This document shows, piece by piece, positions 1-8,194 of a stretch of 64,000 nucleotides of DNA. Below the pieces are notes generated by a model. The model had not been told where the DNA came from and searched no databases. It saw nothing but the letters and a program-made list of their open reading frames with translations. Source of the DNA: Bin87 sp034420475 (GTDB lineage Bacteria; Chloroflexota; Dehalococcoidia; Lucifugimonadales; UBA3495); assembly GCA_034420475.1 (NCBI GenBank), contig DAOULH010000057.1, positions 1-64,000 on the forward strand, read 5' to 3'. The first letter of the stretch is position 1, and each line of letters starts with the position of its first letter. The position numbers and the translations under genes were made by a program.

Positions 1-591
<591 letters not shown>

Positions 592-747
592 CACGCTAGG
601 AACTTCAAATTCCTAAGACTCGGTTCTTACAGTTCAAATTTCCTATTCAGTTGTTAAGGTCACCAACCGGATGCCGCCTCTACGACGTTCCCGCCGGTGG
701 CCGGTACCCTCGCTGGAGAGCACCCGCATCTCGGTCAGTGGGAGGAC

Positions 748-776
748 ACTATATCCCTTGCCGCCCTAGTCGTCAA
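748..776 (-). promoter_or_regulatory. Probable sigma-70 promoter of the stand-alone 23S rRNA gene
   Basis: On the minus strand a TTGACG box (771-776) is followed after exactly 17 bp by TATAGT (748-753), close to the vegetative consensus. Transcription would start near 741 and give a leader of about 150 nt before the 23S 5' end. The leader contains TTAACAACTGAATAG (about 645-659), which resembles a boxA antitermination site. This position explains how the 23S can be expressed without an upstream 16S gene. Confidence 0.75.
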
Positions 777-825
777 GGGCAATAACGCGATTTTTCGCGT
801 TTGGGCGGCAAAGTCGCCCGATGGA

Positions 826-1677
826 TCAGCGCCCCACGAACGGAGGCATACCCCGGTTCTTGTCCAGGAACCATTGCACGGCGATCTTGTGATCCTCGGT
901 GCGGCGGACGTGCTCCTGGGCTGCGGAAGCCAGCTCCAGCGCCTCCTGGAAGGTGAGGTCCATGCTCTCGTGCACCAGGTACTTGGTCAGTGAATGGGCG
1001 ACGGTAGGGCCCTTGGCGATGCGCGTCGCCAGTTCCATGGCCCCTTCCATTAACTGGTCGTCGGGGAAGCATTTGCTGGCCAGGCCGATGCGCACGGCAT
1101 CTTCACCGCCCATCCAGTCTCCGGTGTACTGGAGCAGGAGGGTGTTGCTGGTGCCGATCAGCTTGGGCAACTGCCAGCAGCTGCCGTCGCCGGGTATCAG
1201 CCCGTTGAGCACGAACCGCTCGGATAAACGCCCGCTGTCGCCGACAACCCGGATGTCGCAGGACAGGGCGAGGCCGCAGCCGACCCCGGCCGCCGGGCCG
1301 TTGACCACCGCGATGGACGGCTTCTGTAGGTCGTGGATGCGCAACGGAACGAAGTTGACCCGGGGGCCGCCTTCGGGATTGCGCCGCCGCCCTTTCATGT
1401 ACTCCATCTTGCCCCAGGTCAGGGGTTCCGGCTCCGCCTCCCCTTCGCGCTCTGCGATGCGCTGGCGGAAACCGCGCACGTTGGCCCCGGAGCAGAAGGA
1501 CGGCTCCGTGCCGGTGAGCACCAGCACCCGCTCTTCCGGGTTGTTTTCGAACTCGTCCAGCCGCTCGAACATCTCGGCGGCCATATCGGGACCCAGCGCG
1601 TTGCGCGTGGGCGGGTCGTGCATGGTCATCACCAGCACGCCGTCCACGACTTCGGTCTTGATGAACTCGTAAGCCAT
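826..1677 (-). CDS. Enoyl-CoA hydratase/isomerase (crotonase) family protein
   Basis: This 283-residue protein has the crotonase fold signatures: SFCSGANV, which forms part of the CoA and oxyanion site, and GPAAGVGCGLALSCDIRV, the second oxyanion region. Members act on acyl-CoA thioesters in the cytoplasm. Aligned by eye to rat enoyl-CoA hydratase, the two catalytic glutamates (Glu144 and Glu164) are replaced by Gly (in GCGLAL) and Phe (in SERFVLNG). A true hydratase reaction is therefore doubtful; an isomerase, hydrolase or other crotonase activity is more likely. The start MAYEF was chosen because it is where family similarity begins; the frame stays open upstream without family sequence. 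It is transcribed toward the 23S gene. Confidence 0.88.
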   Translation of the reverse strand: MAYEFIKTEVVDGVLVMTMHDPPTRNALGPDMAAEMFERLDEFENNPEERVLVLTGTEPSFCSGANVRGFRQRIAEREGEAEPEPLTWGKMEYMKGRRRNPEGGPRVNFVPLRIHDLQKPSIAVVNGPAAGVGCGLALSCDIRVVGDSGRLSERFVLNGLIPGDGSCWQLPKLIGTSNTLLLQYTGDWMGGEDAVRIGLASKCFPDDQLMEGAMELATRIAKGPTVAHSLTKYLVHESMDLTFQEALELASAAQEHVRRTEDHKIAVQWFLDKNRGMPPFVGR

Positions 1678-1730
1678 ATCAAACGCCTCACTGCGCCCCG
1701 GAAAACGCCGGGGCGAACGGATTGACGTGC

Positions 1731-1760
1731 ATTCTACCCAATGGTTCGGACATGCGGCAA
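1731..1760 (-). promoter_or_regulatory. Possible promoter of the crotonase gene
   Basis: On the minus strand TTGCCG (1755-1760) and TAGAAT (1731-1736) are separated by 18 bp, about 55 bp upstream of the start codon at 1677. The match is moderate and rests on inspection only. Confidence 0.35.
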
Positions 1761-1768
1761 AACGCCGT

Positions 1769-1797
1769 TTGCCAACTAGCCGGGCATATCCTAAAAT
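1769..1797 (+). promoter_or_regulatory. Possible promoter of the MOSC gene
   Basis: TTGCCA (1769-1774) and TAAAAT (1792-1797) are spaced by 17 bp, about 65 bp before the MOSC start codon. It lies back to back with the putative crotonase promoter, as expected in this divergent intergenic region. Confidence 0.45.
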
Positions 1798-1860
1798 CCG
1801 GTCTGTCAACCAGCCGCAGATACGAGGGCCGGGCCCGGCCTGATAACGAGGAGCCACACC

Positions 1861-2298
1861 ATGCAATCCGGCACCATAGTCAACCTGCACATCGCCCGCG
1901 TGAAGGGCACCCCGTCGGACCCGGTGGAAGAGGCTCGGGCCGTTTCGGCCGAAGGGTTGGAGGGCGACCGGAGCCGCAACCCGCGAAATCTCCGGCAAGT
2001 CCTGGTCATGGACAAAGAAACCCTCGACCACTACGGACTGGAGCCGGGCCAGATAAAGGAAAACATCACGGTAACCGGCATGGACCTTTCGACAGCGCGA
2101 CAAGGCCACGTCTTTTTCATCGGGGACGAGGATAGTCACGTCACCCTGGAGGTGACCGGCGATTGTGAGCCGTGCCAAAAGATGGACGCTCTAATTCCAG
2201 GCTTGCAATCGGAGATATTCGGCAAGCGTGGCATCCTCACCGTCGTTCTGCAAGGCGGGGATATCAAGGTCGGGGACCCCATACGATTGGAACCGTAA
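1861..2298 (+). CDS. MOSC domain-containing protein
   Basis: This 145-residue protein is essentially a single MOSC domain, the beta-barrel found at the C terminus of molybdenum cofactor sulfurases and in YiiM-like and mARC-type proteins. The conserved cysteine of the family is visible in the segment VTGDCEPCQKM, which here carries two cysteines three residues apart. Many stand-alone MOSC proteins handle sulfur or Moco-bound substrates. A Moco enzyme (sulfite-oxidase-like) is encoded at 55983-57254, but nothing links the two directly. A GAGGAG-like ribosome site precedes the ATG. The exact substrate is unknown. Confidence 0.85.
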   Translation: MQSGTIVNLHIARVKGTPSDPVEEARAVSAEGLEGDRSRNPRNLRQVLVMDKETLDHYGLEPGQIKENITVTGMDLSTARQGHVFFIGDEDSHVTLEVTGDCEPCQKMDALIPGLQSEIFGKRGILTVVLQGGDIKVGDPIRLEP

Positions 2299-2480
2299 GC
2301 CGCGTCCCCTTGCTCGGGACGCAGCGCTCATAGCACGCAACTTTCTCCCGGCATCGGGAGCAGGCTCACTCGTGCCATACGAAGCGGGTGGGCCGATACG
2401 CCAGATCGGAGCTGCACTTCATAACCGGCAGCCTGTCGATGGAACGCGGCGAGCTTGGCGCTCGAAAACGGAGCATAAAG

Positions 2481-3869
2481 ATGCGACTGATTTCTGTACT
2501 TCCTCACTCGAGATACCGTCTGATTGCGATTGCGGCAGCGCTCATCCTGCCCGCTCTGGCGTTCGTCGCCTGGCCCCACGCCGCGCACGCGTCGGGCGTC
2601 AACGACGAAACGCAGTTCGTCCTGAATACGTTTGCGTTCCTGATCTGGGGCGCGCTGGTGATGTGGATGTGCGCCGGGTTCACCATGCTGGAAGCCGGCT
2701 CGGTGCGCACCAAGAACGCCTCCATGATCTGCCTGAAGAATATCGGCATCTACTCAATTGCCGGGCTGGCCTTTTTCTTCATCGGCTACAACCTGATGTA
2801 CAACAACGTGCAGAAGGTCATCGGCACCGTGGTGTGGCCGTTGTACGGGCCGTCCGCCGACGAAATCGCCCTGCTGGGCGGGGACGAGTCTGCGCTGGCG
2901 GCGGTGATCGACAACAGTCACTCGGTCATGTCCGACTGGTTCTTCCAGATGGTCTTCGTTGCCACCACTGCCTCCATCATTTCCGGGGCAATGGCCGAGC
3001 GCGTGAAGATGTGGAGTTTCTTCCTGTTCACCCTCCTGATCACCGCGTTCATTTACCCGATCGTGGGCGCCTGGACCTGGGGTGAGGGCTGGCTGTACAC
3101 GATGGGGTTCCAGGACTTTGCCGGATCGACCATCGTGCACAGCACCGGGGGTTGGGCGGCCCTGGCCGGCATCCTGGTGGTGGGGCCGAGGCTGGGGAAA
3201 TTCCGGAACGACGGCTCGGTTCGGGCCACGCCGCCATCCAACGTGGTGCTGGTGACCCTGGGCGTGTTCATCCTGTGGTTGGGCTGGTTCGGCTTCAACG
3301 GTGGGTCTCAGCTGGCGTTGGGAACGGCCGCCGACGCCGTGGCGATGAGCGTCGTGCTGATCAACACCAACCTGGCCGCCGCCGCCGGAGTGATAACCGC
3401 ACTGTCCGTCTCCCGTCTGTTCTTCGGACGGATCGACCTGATGGTCGGCCTGAACGGCGGGCTGGCCGGGCTGGTCTCCATCACCGCCGGCCCGGACTTC
3501 GTGACTCACATCTGGGCGGTGCTGATCGGCATCATCGGCGCGGTGATCTGCACGGCCGGCATCAAGCTGCTGGAGGTCGTGAAGGTGGACGACGTGGTGG
3601 GCGCCGTACCGGTCCATCTGTTCGCTGGCGTCTGGGGAACCATAGCAGTGTGCATCGCATCCGGCGGCAACATCCTGGTGCAGCTGGCGGGGATAGCATC
3701 GGTGGGCGTGTTCGTTTTCGGCCTTTCCTGGGTGGTATGGTTTGCCATCTCCAAGACCATCGGCCTGCGCGTCACGGAAGGCACCGAGCGCATCGGCCAG
3801 GACGCGGCGGAGCTCGGCATGGAGTCCTACCCCGAGTTCGTGCTGATGCCCGAGATGGACGACGATTAA
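2481..3869 (+). CDS. amt: Ammonium transporter (Amt/MEP/Rh family)
   Basis: A 462-residue membrane protein that conducts NH4+/NH3 across the cytoplasmic membrane. It begins with a signal-like segment (cleavage likely after AHA, about residue 37), followed by about eleven membrane segments. The twin pore histidines are present: H220 in STIVHSTGGW and H379 in VPVHLFAGVWG. The family motif DDVVGAVPVHLFAGVWG is intact. The start was set at the ATG at 2481, which has GGAG five to eight bases upstream; the frame is open further upstream but without a membrane-protein N terminus. No glnB/glnK regulator gene is next to it, unlike many amt loci. A hairpin at 3928-3955 probably ends the transcript. Confidence 0.95.
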   Translation: MRLISVLPHSRYRLIAIAAALILPALAFVAWPHAAHASGVNDETQFVLNTFAFLIWGALVMWMCAGFTMLEAGSVRTKNASMICLKNIGIYSIAGLAFFFIGYNLMYNNVQKVIGTVVWPLYGPSADEIALLGGDESALAAVIDNSHSVMSDWFFQMVFVATTASIISGAMAERVKMWSFFLFTLLITAFIYPIVGAWTWGEGWLYTMGFQDFAGSTIVHSTGGWAALAGILVVGPRLGKFRNDGSVRATPPSNVVLVTLGVFILWLGWFGFNGGSQLALGTAADAVAMSVVLINTNLAAAAGVITALSVSRLFFGRIDLMVGLNGGLAGLVSITAGPDFVTHIWAVLIGIIGAVICTAGIKLLEVVKVDDVVGAVPVHLFAGVWGTIAVCIASGGNILVQLAGIASVGVFVFGLSWVVWFAISKTIGLRVTEGTERIGQDAAELGMESYPEFVLMPEMDDD

Positions 3870-3927
3870 TTCCCGATGAGCCGTCCGTCGCCATTCCGGG
3901 CAAACCCGGTTAGCGTCGTAAAACGAT

Positions 3928-3955
3928 AACGGGGAGGCCAATCGGTCTCCCCGTT
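3928..3955 (+). terminator. Terminator-like hairpin after amt
   Basis: A 9-bp perfect stem (AACGGGGAG/CTCCCCGTT) encloses a 10-nt loop, 58 bases after the amt stop codon. It lacks a long U tract (TCTGCG follows). It sits between convergent genes and could act on both strands. Confidence 0.55.
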
Positions 3956-3981
3956 CTGCGTGGATCGGGCAATCATAGGCT

Positions 3982-4170
3982 TCACTCAGCGTCTGGGAAT
4001 AACCGGTCGACAAATGCGCTGGTGGTAGCCGCAAACGCCGCTGCGGTTGCAATTATTCCGGATAGTCCCAAGTCTCTTGTAACGAACCAAATAACCAGCG
4101 ACGCGAAAGCGCAAACCAGGAAAATCACGAAAAATATCAAGTGTACGAGCCTTTTTCGGTCACCAGTCAA
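3982..4170 (-). CDS. Small membrane protein, two predicted TM helices
   Basis: A 62-residue protein with a charged N terminus (TGDRKRL) and two hydrophobic stretches, about residues 9-29 and 35-50, so it is likely a small inner-membrane protein. The start codon is TTG; a GGAGG sequence eight bases upstream supports it and there is no better ATG. It follows the 75-residue membrane protein gene by 15 bases, and the two probably form one transcript. I recognise no family. It reads convergently with amt. Confidence 0.55.
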   Translation of the reverse strand: MTGDRKRLVHLIFFVIFLVCAFASLVIWFVTRDLGLSGIIATAAAFAATTSAFVDRLFPDAE

Positions 4171-4185
4171 ACCGCAGACCTCCGC

Positions 4186-4413
4186 CTATTTCGACGGTAT
4201 GATCATCGCCGCAGCCCCGACCAGCGCCGCTCCGACGCCGATTACAGAGCCGGAGAACACCAGCGCGGTGAACAGGTTGCAACCGAAGCCCGGAGACGGG
4301 AATTGTGTGACTAGGGCCGGGCACTCGGCAAACATCGCGGCTGCCGTGCCAGCGACGGCCAGCAACGCTCCACCCATGAAAGTCAAGAGGCACACAAACA
4401 CCGTCGCGTTCAT
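4186..4413 (-). CDS. Small membrane protein, two predicted TM helices
   Basis: A 75-residue protein with a hydrophobic N-terminal helix (about residues 4-27), a short loop containing two cysteines (AECPALV and GFGCNL), and a second hydrophobic helix near the C terminus. The loop cysteines could form a disulfide if the loop faces outward. The ATG has an almost perfect ribosome site (AAAGGAGG) about seven bases upstream, the strongest in this area, which argues that the gene is real despite its size. It is the first gene of a two-gene unit with the 62-residue protein downstream. Function unknown. Confidence 0.6.
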   Translation of the reverse strand: MNATVFVCLLTFMGGALLAVAGTAAAMFAECPALVTQFPSPGFGCNLFTALVFSGSVIGVGAALVGAAAMIIPSK

Positions 4414-4532
4414 ACCGTCCTCCTTTCAGCCAACGAGTCTGCCGATCCTTCACACGATGATAGCATCGAATGGCAACGGCGCGACTCACCACCAGGTCAG
4501 CCGCGCCGGTAATGTCGTCAGCCAGGTTCAAT

Positions 4533-5900
4533 CTACCTCACCAGCGTCTCCCGAATAGCCTCGCCCACGTCGCCGACCTGGGTCACATCCTGCCACTGGC
4601 GGACGGCGGTCTCGACACGATCTTCCGCCAGGACCAGGCCCACGTTGTCGCGGAATTTGCCGGCGATGCTCTCCATGCCCCAAGGGTTGGCCTGGCTGCC
4701 TAGTATCTGGCCGCGCGGCGTCTCGTGCTCGATGACGCGCCCGTCCTTCAAGGTCACGCGGATGGGCACGCCCTTGGAGACGGTGCCGCCGCCACGCTCA
4801 AACTTGGACTGGACCCGGATGTTGACCCGCTCCATCATATCCGTCACATCTGGGTCGACGATTTTCTCATCGGTGAAGGTGTCGATGGCGATCTGGCCAT
4901 CCACCAGGGCAGCCGCCATGTTGTACTTGGCACTGAACTTGCCTTTCAGGTCGGTTTCCGGCTCCTCGTAGAGCATGACCGTCGAGGCATAGGACTGCAC
5001 GATCTCGGCGTTGGCCACGTCCTCATAGCCGAATTCGTACTCCCGCATCAGTCCGAAGACACTGTCCAGCATGGCGTGGTTGCCACCGCAGGACGGGTAC
5101 TTCTTGATCATCAGCGCGTCCTGGACGTGAAAGGGCTTGCCGAGTTTCCCGGCGGCTTCCTCCAGGTTCGTGTGCTCGTCGCCGATGACGGTGGCGGTGA
5201 ACCCAACCGGATGCTCCAGGATCTGGTCGCCGGCGGTGAACCCGCGCTGGGCCAGTTGAGCGGCCATGACGCCGTCGCGACAGGTCATGCCAGCGTGCAG
5301 CGGCTTGGTCATGGTGCCAAAGTTGTGGATCACGCCGCCGGCCATGGAACCGGCCATGCCCAGCGCCATGGTAGTCTGCTCCTCGTCCAGCTTGAGCAGC
5401 TTGGCGCAGGCCGCCGCTGCGGCCAACCGACCCAGGATGGCCGTGCTGTGGAAACCCCGGTGCATCTGCTGGGTGTGGTAGTGGGTGGCGTAGTCCACCG
5501 CCAGGCCAACCTCGCAGCCCACCACGTAGGCTTCCATGAGGTCGCGCCCGGTGGCGCCGATGGTCTCGCCCAGGGCCAGCAAAGCAGGGAAGATTGCCAC
5601 CGTAGGGTGCCCGAAACCGCCGAAATCATCGTAGTCCAGGGCGTGACCCATCGTGCCGTTGACCAGGGCAGCGTTCACCGCGGAGGTCCGCTCGCCGGTG
5701 GCCAGGATGGTGGCCTCTTCGTTGCCCCCCAGGTCTCCGGCATAGTTGCGGATAATGTCGCCCACCTTCTGGGTGGAGCCGGCCAGGATGACGCCAACCA
5801 GGTCGAAACAGGACTCGTTGGCGACCCGGATAGCGTCCGGCGGGATGTCCTCATACGTCGTTTCCACGATCCACTTTGCCACCATTTCAGTTGCGCCCAT
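4533..5900 (-). CDS. MmgE/PrpD family protein
   Basis: A 455-residue cytoplasmic protein of the MmgE/PrpD family, which includes 2-methylcitrate dehydratase, cis-aconitate decarboxylase and many uncharacterised acid dehydratases. Family blocks seen are NGTMGHALDYDDFGGFGHPT near residue 80, which carries the conserved His-Asp-Asp region, HRGFHSTAILGRLAAAAA, and the C-terminal KKYPSCGGNHAMLD segment. Length matches the family (about 450). The ATG has GGGAGG ten bases upstream. No prpB or prpC genes are nearby, so a methylcitrate-cycle role is not supported here. SAR202-type genomes carry many paralogs of this family. Confidence 0.9.
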   Translation of the reverse strand: MGATEMVAKWIVETTYEDIPPDAIRVANESCFDLVGVILAGSTQKVGDIIRNYAGDLGGNEEATILATGERTSAVNAALVNGTMGHALDYDDFGGFGHPTVAIFPALLALGETIGATGRDLMEAYVVGCEVGLAVDYATHYHTQQMHRGFHSTAILGRLAAAAACAKLLKLDEEQTTMALGMAGSMAGGVIHNFGTMTKPLHAGMTCRDGVMAAQLAQRGFTAGDQILEHPVGFTATVIGDEHTNLEEAAGKLGKPFHVQDALMIKKYPSCGGNHAMLDSVFGLMREYEFGYEDVANAEIVQSYASTVMLYEEPETDLKGKFSAKYNMAAALVDGQIAIDTFTDEKIVDPDVTDMMERVNIRVQSKFERGGGTVSKGVPIRVTLKDGRVIEHETPRGQILGSQANPWGMESIAGKFRDNVGLVLAEDRVETAVRQWQDVTQVGDVGEAIRETLVR

Positions 5901-6080
5901 GGTGCGAAACCTCCCATTTTTGTTCTTGATTTGTGCCGGAAAACACTCAGTGGCGCGATTATAACATCGGCGGTTCGGTTGCCCGGATTCCGGGGGTCTG
6001 CTAGACTTCTTCCCGTCGCACGGGTTATCCCGGTTGACGAACCATTTGACCAGAACCCCGCGTACCAGGAGTTACGGCTG

Positions 6081-6698
6081 ATGATTTACGAAGTCCGCAC
6101 CTACGACCTGAAGCCCGGCGGCGTGCCCATCTTCGAAGATGCGTTCGAAAAGGCCCTGCCGCACCGGGAAAAGTACTCCAAGCTGGCCGCATTCTTCCAC
6201 ACCGAAATCGGCCCCCTCAACCAGGTGATCCACATCTGGCCCTACGAGAGCCTGGACGAACGCAACGAAGTCCGCGCCGCCGCCGGCAAGGACCCCAACT
6301 GGCCGCCGGACAGCCAGGGCACCATCCTGCACATGGAGTCGGAGATCTACTATCCGGCGCCCTTCATGCGACCCATGGGCGGCGGACAGAAGCAGGGCAA
6401 CGTGTACGAGATGCGGATCTACGAGTACCAGAACGGCGCCATGCCCAAGGTGTTGGACATCTGGTCCGCGGCCATCGAGCATCGCGAGAAGTTCTCCCCG
6501 CTGGCCGCCGGCCTGTACAGCGACATCGGCGGGCTGAACAAGTGGGTCCACATCTGGCCCTACGAAGACCTGGCCCAGCGCGACAAGATCCGCGCCGAAG
6601 CGTCCGCCACGCCGCACTGGCCCCCGCCGACGCGGGAGTTCCTGGTCAACCAGGAAACCAAGGTGCTGGTCCCCGCCAGCTTCTCACCCCACGCATAG
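6081..6698 (+). CDS. NIPSNAP family protein, two tandem domains
   Basis: This 205-residue protein has two copies of the NIPSNAP ferredoxin-like domain: residues about 1-100 start with MIYEVRTYDLKPG, and about 110-200 start with VYEMRIYEYQNG. Each copy contains the matching HIWPYE segment (VIHIWPYESLDERN and WVHIWPYEDLAQRD). The fold is related to dimeric alpha/beta barrel monooxygenases, but the function is not established. The ATG follows a CAGGAG ribosome site. It lies just upstream of an LLM oxidoreductase gene, separated by a palindrome. Confidence 0.88.
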   Translation: MIYEVRTYDLKPGGVPIFEDAFEKALPHREKYSKLAAFFHTEIGPLNQVIHIWPYESLDERNEVRAAAGKDPNWPPDSQGTILHMESEIYYPAPFMRPMGGGQKQGNVYEMRIYEYQNGAMPKVLDIWSAAIEHREKFSPLAAGLYSDIGGLNKWVHIWPYEDLAQRDKIRAEASATPHWPPPTREFLVNQETKVLVPASFSPHA

Positions 6699-6721
6699 GG
6701 CCGGTCAGAATCGCAATTGCA

Positions 6722-6749
6722 GCAGGGGCGAATGGTCATTCGCCCCTGC
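6722..6749. repeat. Perfect 13-bp palindrome between NIPSNAP and LLM genes
   Basis: The arms GCAGGGGCGAATG (6722-6734) and CATTCGCCCCTGC (6737-6749) are exact reverse complements with a 2-nt centre. It could act as a transcription terminator or be one copy of a dispersed REP-like palindrome. A TATAAT hexamer follows immediately (6752-6757) and may be the -10 box for the LLM gene, although no good -35 box is visible because that position falls inside the palindrome. Confidence 0.6.
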
Positions 6750-6807
6750 GTTATAATGACGACGCGAGGGTTTAGCCCGCGACCCGTTCACTCCCGAGGA
6801 TGGTTTC

Positions 6808-7653
6808 ATGAATATCGGCATCGCAATGTTCGTCACCCAGTCGTCCATCGACATCGCCGAGTTGGCCCAGGCCTGCGAGGCCCACGGTTTCGAGTCGTTG
6901 TGGGTGCCGGAGCATCCGGCGATACCCGCCGGCCCCAAAACCCCGTGGCCCGGATCCCCTGACGGCGTGATCCCGCAGATGTACTACGAATGCGTGGACC
7001 CCTTCGTGGCGCTGGGCCGGGCTTCGGCGGTGACGTCGACGCTCAAGCTGGGCACGGGAATCTGCCTGGTGCCGGAGCGCAACCCGATCCTGCTGGCCAA
7101 GGAGATTGCGACGCTGGACTATCTGAGCAACGGGCGGTTCCTCTTCGGCATCGGGACCGGCTGGCTGCGCGAGGAGACCGAGCTCTTCGGCATCGAGTTC
7201 TCGCAGCGGATCGGCTACACCCGCGAGTCTATCGAGGCCATGAAGGAGCTCTGGACCAAGGAGACCGGCGAGTACCATGGGCGGCACATCGACTTCCCAC
7301 CGATTTACTCGTCTCCCAAGCCCGTGCAGAAGCCACATCCGCCGGTGCTCATCGGCGGCAACGCTCCCAACGTGGCCCGCCGGGTGGTCGCCTGGGGCGA
7401 CGGCTGGATGCCGAACCGCATCTCGCCGGACCAGTTGAAGGAGCGGCGCGAGGAAATCGTCCGCCTGGCCCAGGAAGCCGGCCGCGACCCGCACGAGATC
7501 GAGGTGTCCGTGTTCGGTCAGCCGGCCGACCCGGAGATACTCAAAGCCTATGAGGAGGCCGGCGCGACCCGCGCCATGGTGTTCGCCGAAAGCGCCCCCC
7601 GCGATCAGGCTTTGCGCCAGATAGACGATTTCGCCAGCCGGTTGCTGGCCTGA
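6808..7653 (+). CDS. LLM class (luciferase-like) flavin/F420-dependent oxidoreductase
   Basis: A 281-residue TIM-barrel enzyme of the bacterial luciferase-like family. Diagnostic segments are FESLWVPEHPAIP near the N terminus, LGTGICLVPERNPILLAKE, and LSNGRFLFGIGTGWLREE, typical of the F420-dependent subgroup (MSMEG/TIGR03619-like). The substrate cannot be told from sequence. The ATG at 6808 has CGAGG about nine bases upstream. The next gene (NTF2-like) starts 42 bases after its stop on the same strand and may be co-transcribed. A PPOX-class protein at 46103 also belongs to a family with F420 users, which suggests but does not prove that the host makes F420. Confidence 0.9.
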   Translation: MNIGIAMFVTQSSIDIAELAQACEAHGFESLWVPEHPAIPAGPKTPWPGSPDGVIPQMYYECVDPFVALGRASAVTSTLKLGTGICLVPERNPILLAKEIATLDYLSNGRFLFGIGTGWLREETELFGIEFSQRIGYTRESIEAMKELWTKETGEYHGRHIDFPPIYSSPKPVQKPHPPVLIGGNAPNVARRVVAWGDGWMPNRISPDQLKERREEIVRLAQEAGRDPHEIEVSVFGQPADPEILKAYEEAGATRAMVFAESAPRDQALRQIDDFASRLLA

Positions 7654-7695
7654 TCTCCCGCCCAACACGCCATACGAGCGAGTCTCTCACCGATA

Positions 7696-8091
7696 ATGCT
7701 TCCCGACGACTCCAGAGTCCTGTCCCTGCGGGACGCCAACCAGCGCTTCTACGACGCCTTCGGGTCCCTGGACATGGCCCGGATGGACGCCGTATGGGAG
7801 CAGTCCGACCGGGCGCTCTGCGTCCACCCCGGCTGGCAGCCGATAGTGGGCTGGCCGGAAATCCGGCGGTCGTGGCAGGGCATCTTCAACGGCGCGGCGT
7901 TGATGCACTTCAACATTCATTACGTCAACATCGCCCTGGAAGGCAACTGCGGCATCGTTACCTGTATTGAAAGCATCACCAGCGTGGTCGAAGGGCAGGC
8001 CCAGGGATTCGGCGTCCTGGCCACAAATATATTCGTTAGATCCGGCGATGACTGGCTGTGCATCGCCCATCACGCTTCTCCCCGCCTCTAA
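7696..8091 (+). CDS. NTF2-like / SnoaL-like fold protein
   Basis: A 131-residue protein resembling the DUF4440/SnoaL_3 group of NTF2-like proteins. Features are an N-terminal helix with NQRFYDAFGSLDMARMDAVW, the WQPIVGWPEIRRSW segment, and a C-terminal beta sheet ending in WLCIAHHASP. Such proteins are small cone-shaped enzymes or ligand binders (isomerases, hydrolases, or detoxification partners). It follows the LLM gene by 42 bases. The specific function is not evident. Confidence 0.82.
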   Translation: MLPDDSRVLSLRDANQRFYDAFGSLDMARMDAVWEQSDRALCVHPGWQPIVGWPEIRRSWQGIFNGAALMHFNIHYVNIALEGNCGIVTCIESITSVVEGQAQGFGVLATNIFVRSGDDWLCIAHHASPRL

Positions 8092-8194
8092 AATAGATCG
8101 AAATTCGAGGCTGGGACGACGCGGCATCCAGCCGCGTGGTCTGCATCCGACCATCTCGGGCAAACCGCTCAATACCGGAATTGTGGAGCGAATC

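Noticed and set aside
592..825. tRNA or 16S-23S spacer upstream of the 23S
   Set aside because: No tRNA cloverleaf could be folded by eye and the next gene upstream is protein coding; a promoter is present instead.
2754..4052. A 432-codon open frame opposite the ammonium transporter
   Set aside because: His- and Asp-rich low-complexity translation with no family features, while the plus strand encodes a clear Amt protein.
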